Of a stretch of DNA of 64,000 nucleotides, positions 63,642-64,000 are shown piece by piece. The translations under genes and the position numbers were made by a program. This stretch comes from CBDFGS01 sp965247255 (GTDB lineage: Bacteria > Chloroflexota > Dehalococcoidia > Lucifugimonadales > CAUZJF01): contig CBDFGS010000010.1 in the NCBI GenBank assembly GCA_965247255.1, positions 248,001 to 312,000 of the forward strand. Direction: 5' to 3'. Numbering within the stretch: position 1 is the first letter of the stretch; each line of letters starts with the position of its first letter. The notes under the pieces were generated by a model. The model had not been told where the DNA came from. It ran no database searches and worked only from the letters and a program-made list of their open reading frames with translations.

Positions 63642-64000
63642 AAGCCGGCCTCATCAAGCTTGCGGGCCTCCTCGAGGGAGATCATACGCTCGATCATGTC
63701 GTCTAGATCGCCGTCGAGGACGCCCTCAAGACCGTGCCTGGTGTAAGAGCTCCGGTGATCGGTAACGCGGTCTTGTGGAAAATTGTAGGTCCTGACGCGG
63801 TCTGAGCGGTCGCCGCTTCCCACCTGAGACCGTCTCGACTCGGAGATCTCCTCTTGCTGGCGCCGGATCTCCCTGTCCAGCAGCCGGGCCCTTATGACTG
63901 TCATCGCTTTCTCTTTGTTCTTCAGCTGCGAGCGTTCGTCCTGGCATACAGCCACGATGCCGGTGGGCCCATGCGTAATCCGCACCGCTGTCGCGACCTT
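63638..64000 (-). CDS. prfA: Peptide chain release factor 1, C-terminal part (runs off right edge)
   Basis: The visible 120 residues are the end of RF1: KVATAVRITHGPTGIVAVCQDERSQLKNKEKAM directly follows where the GGQ motif should lie (just outside the window), then the helical end VGSGDRSDRVRTYNFPQDRVTDHR. RF1 reads UAA and UAG stops. The serial RIRTYNFPQ-type motif is typical of RF1. The stop overlaps the prmC start. Confidence 0.94.
   Translation of the reverse strand, partial: KVATAVRITHGPTGIVAVCQDERSQLKNKEKAMTVIRARLLDREIRRQQEEISESRRSQVGSGDRSDRVRTYNFPQDRVTDHRSSYTRHGLEGVLDGDLDDMIERMISLEEARKLDEAGF

Overview
The window is a dense, GC-rich (about 60%) bacterial chromosome segment of roughly 50 genes. 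Most intergenic gaps are short, Shine-Dalgarno sites are clear, and GTG or TTG starts are frequent. A short EF-Ts of about 167 residues, a malate synthase, Mo-hydroxylase, limonene-monooxygenase-like and amidohydrolase genes, many TP-rich lipoproteins and no outer-membrane genes point to Chloroflexota, most likely Dehalococcoidia/SAR202. This is inference from gene content, not from a phylogeny.

Layout. 1-5450 (minus strand): a small XRE regulator, comEA and comEC, plus the start of a lipoprotein leaving the left edge. comEC is cut in two by a complete 1.7-kb IS1380-family element with 19-bp inverted repeats and a 5-bp target duplication. 5480-13800 (plus): pheS, a frameshifted pheT, moeA, a small CxxC protein and a molybdenum hydroxylase large subunit; a 50-residue basic protein lies on the opposite strand. 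13960-19630 (plus): an ABC ATPase, a GldF-GldG fusion, a DUF4340 protein and a TolB-like lipoprotein, then an amidohydrolase. 20665-29423 (minus): an unusual tightly coupled operon of a carboxynorspermidine-decarboxylase-like enzyme, a DUF3326 protein, an arylsulfotransferase-like lipoprotein, a 1451-residue fusion of a membrane spermidine-synthase-like module with a GT-C (GT39-like) glycosyltransferase, and a newly noticed 54-residue membrane protein. I regard this operon as the best candidate for an undescribed system. 29556-33501: a NYN-domain protein, malate synthase (minus) and purA.

33536-39156 (minus) is rpsO-pnp-dapB-asd-dapA, joining ribosome and RNA turnover genes to lysine/peptidoglycan precursor synthesis. 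39253-49413 (plus) is the classical rpsB-tsf-pyrH-frr-uppS-cdsA-dxr-rseP-ispG-proS series: translation, then undecaprenyl and phospholipid synthesis, the MEP pathway, the site-2 protease and prolyl-tRNA synthetase.

49399-64000 is mixed: an alpha/beta hydrolase, a limonene-monooxygenase-like flavoenzyme followed by a ThDP enzyme, a sucrase/ferredoxin-like thioredoxin-fold protein, a three-gene Fbp-type iron ABC importer preceded by a long palindrome, several minus-strand genes (hypotheticals, an amidohydrolase, a Nudix hydrolase), prmC and the 3' part of prfA at the right edge.

Regulation. Many candidate promoters carry an extended -10 (TGnTAnnnT) with a poor -35, while those with a good TTGACA-like -35 lack the TG. 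I saw no tRNA, rRNA or CRISPR array.
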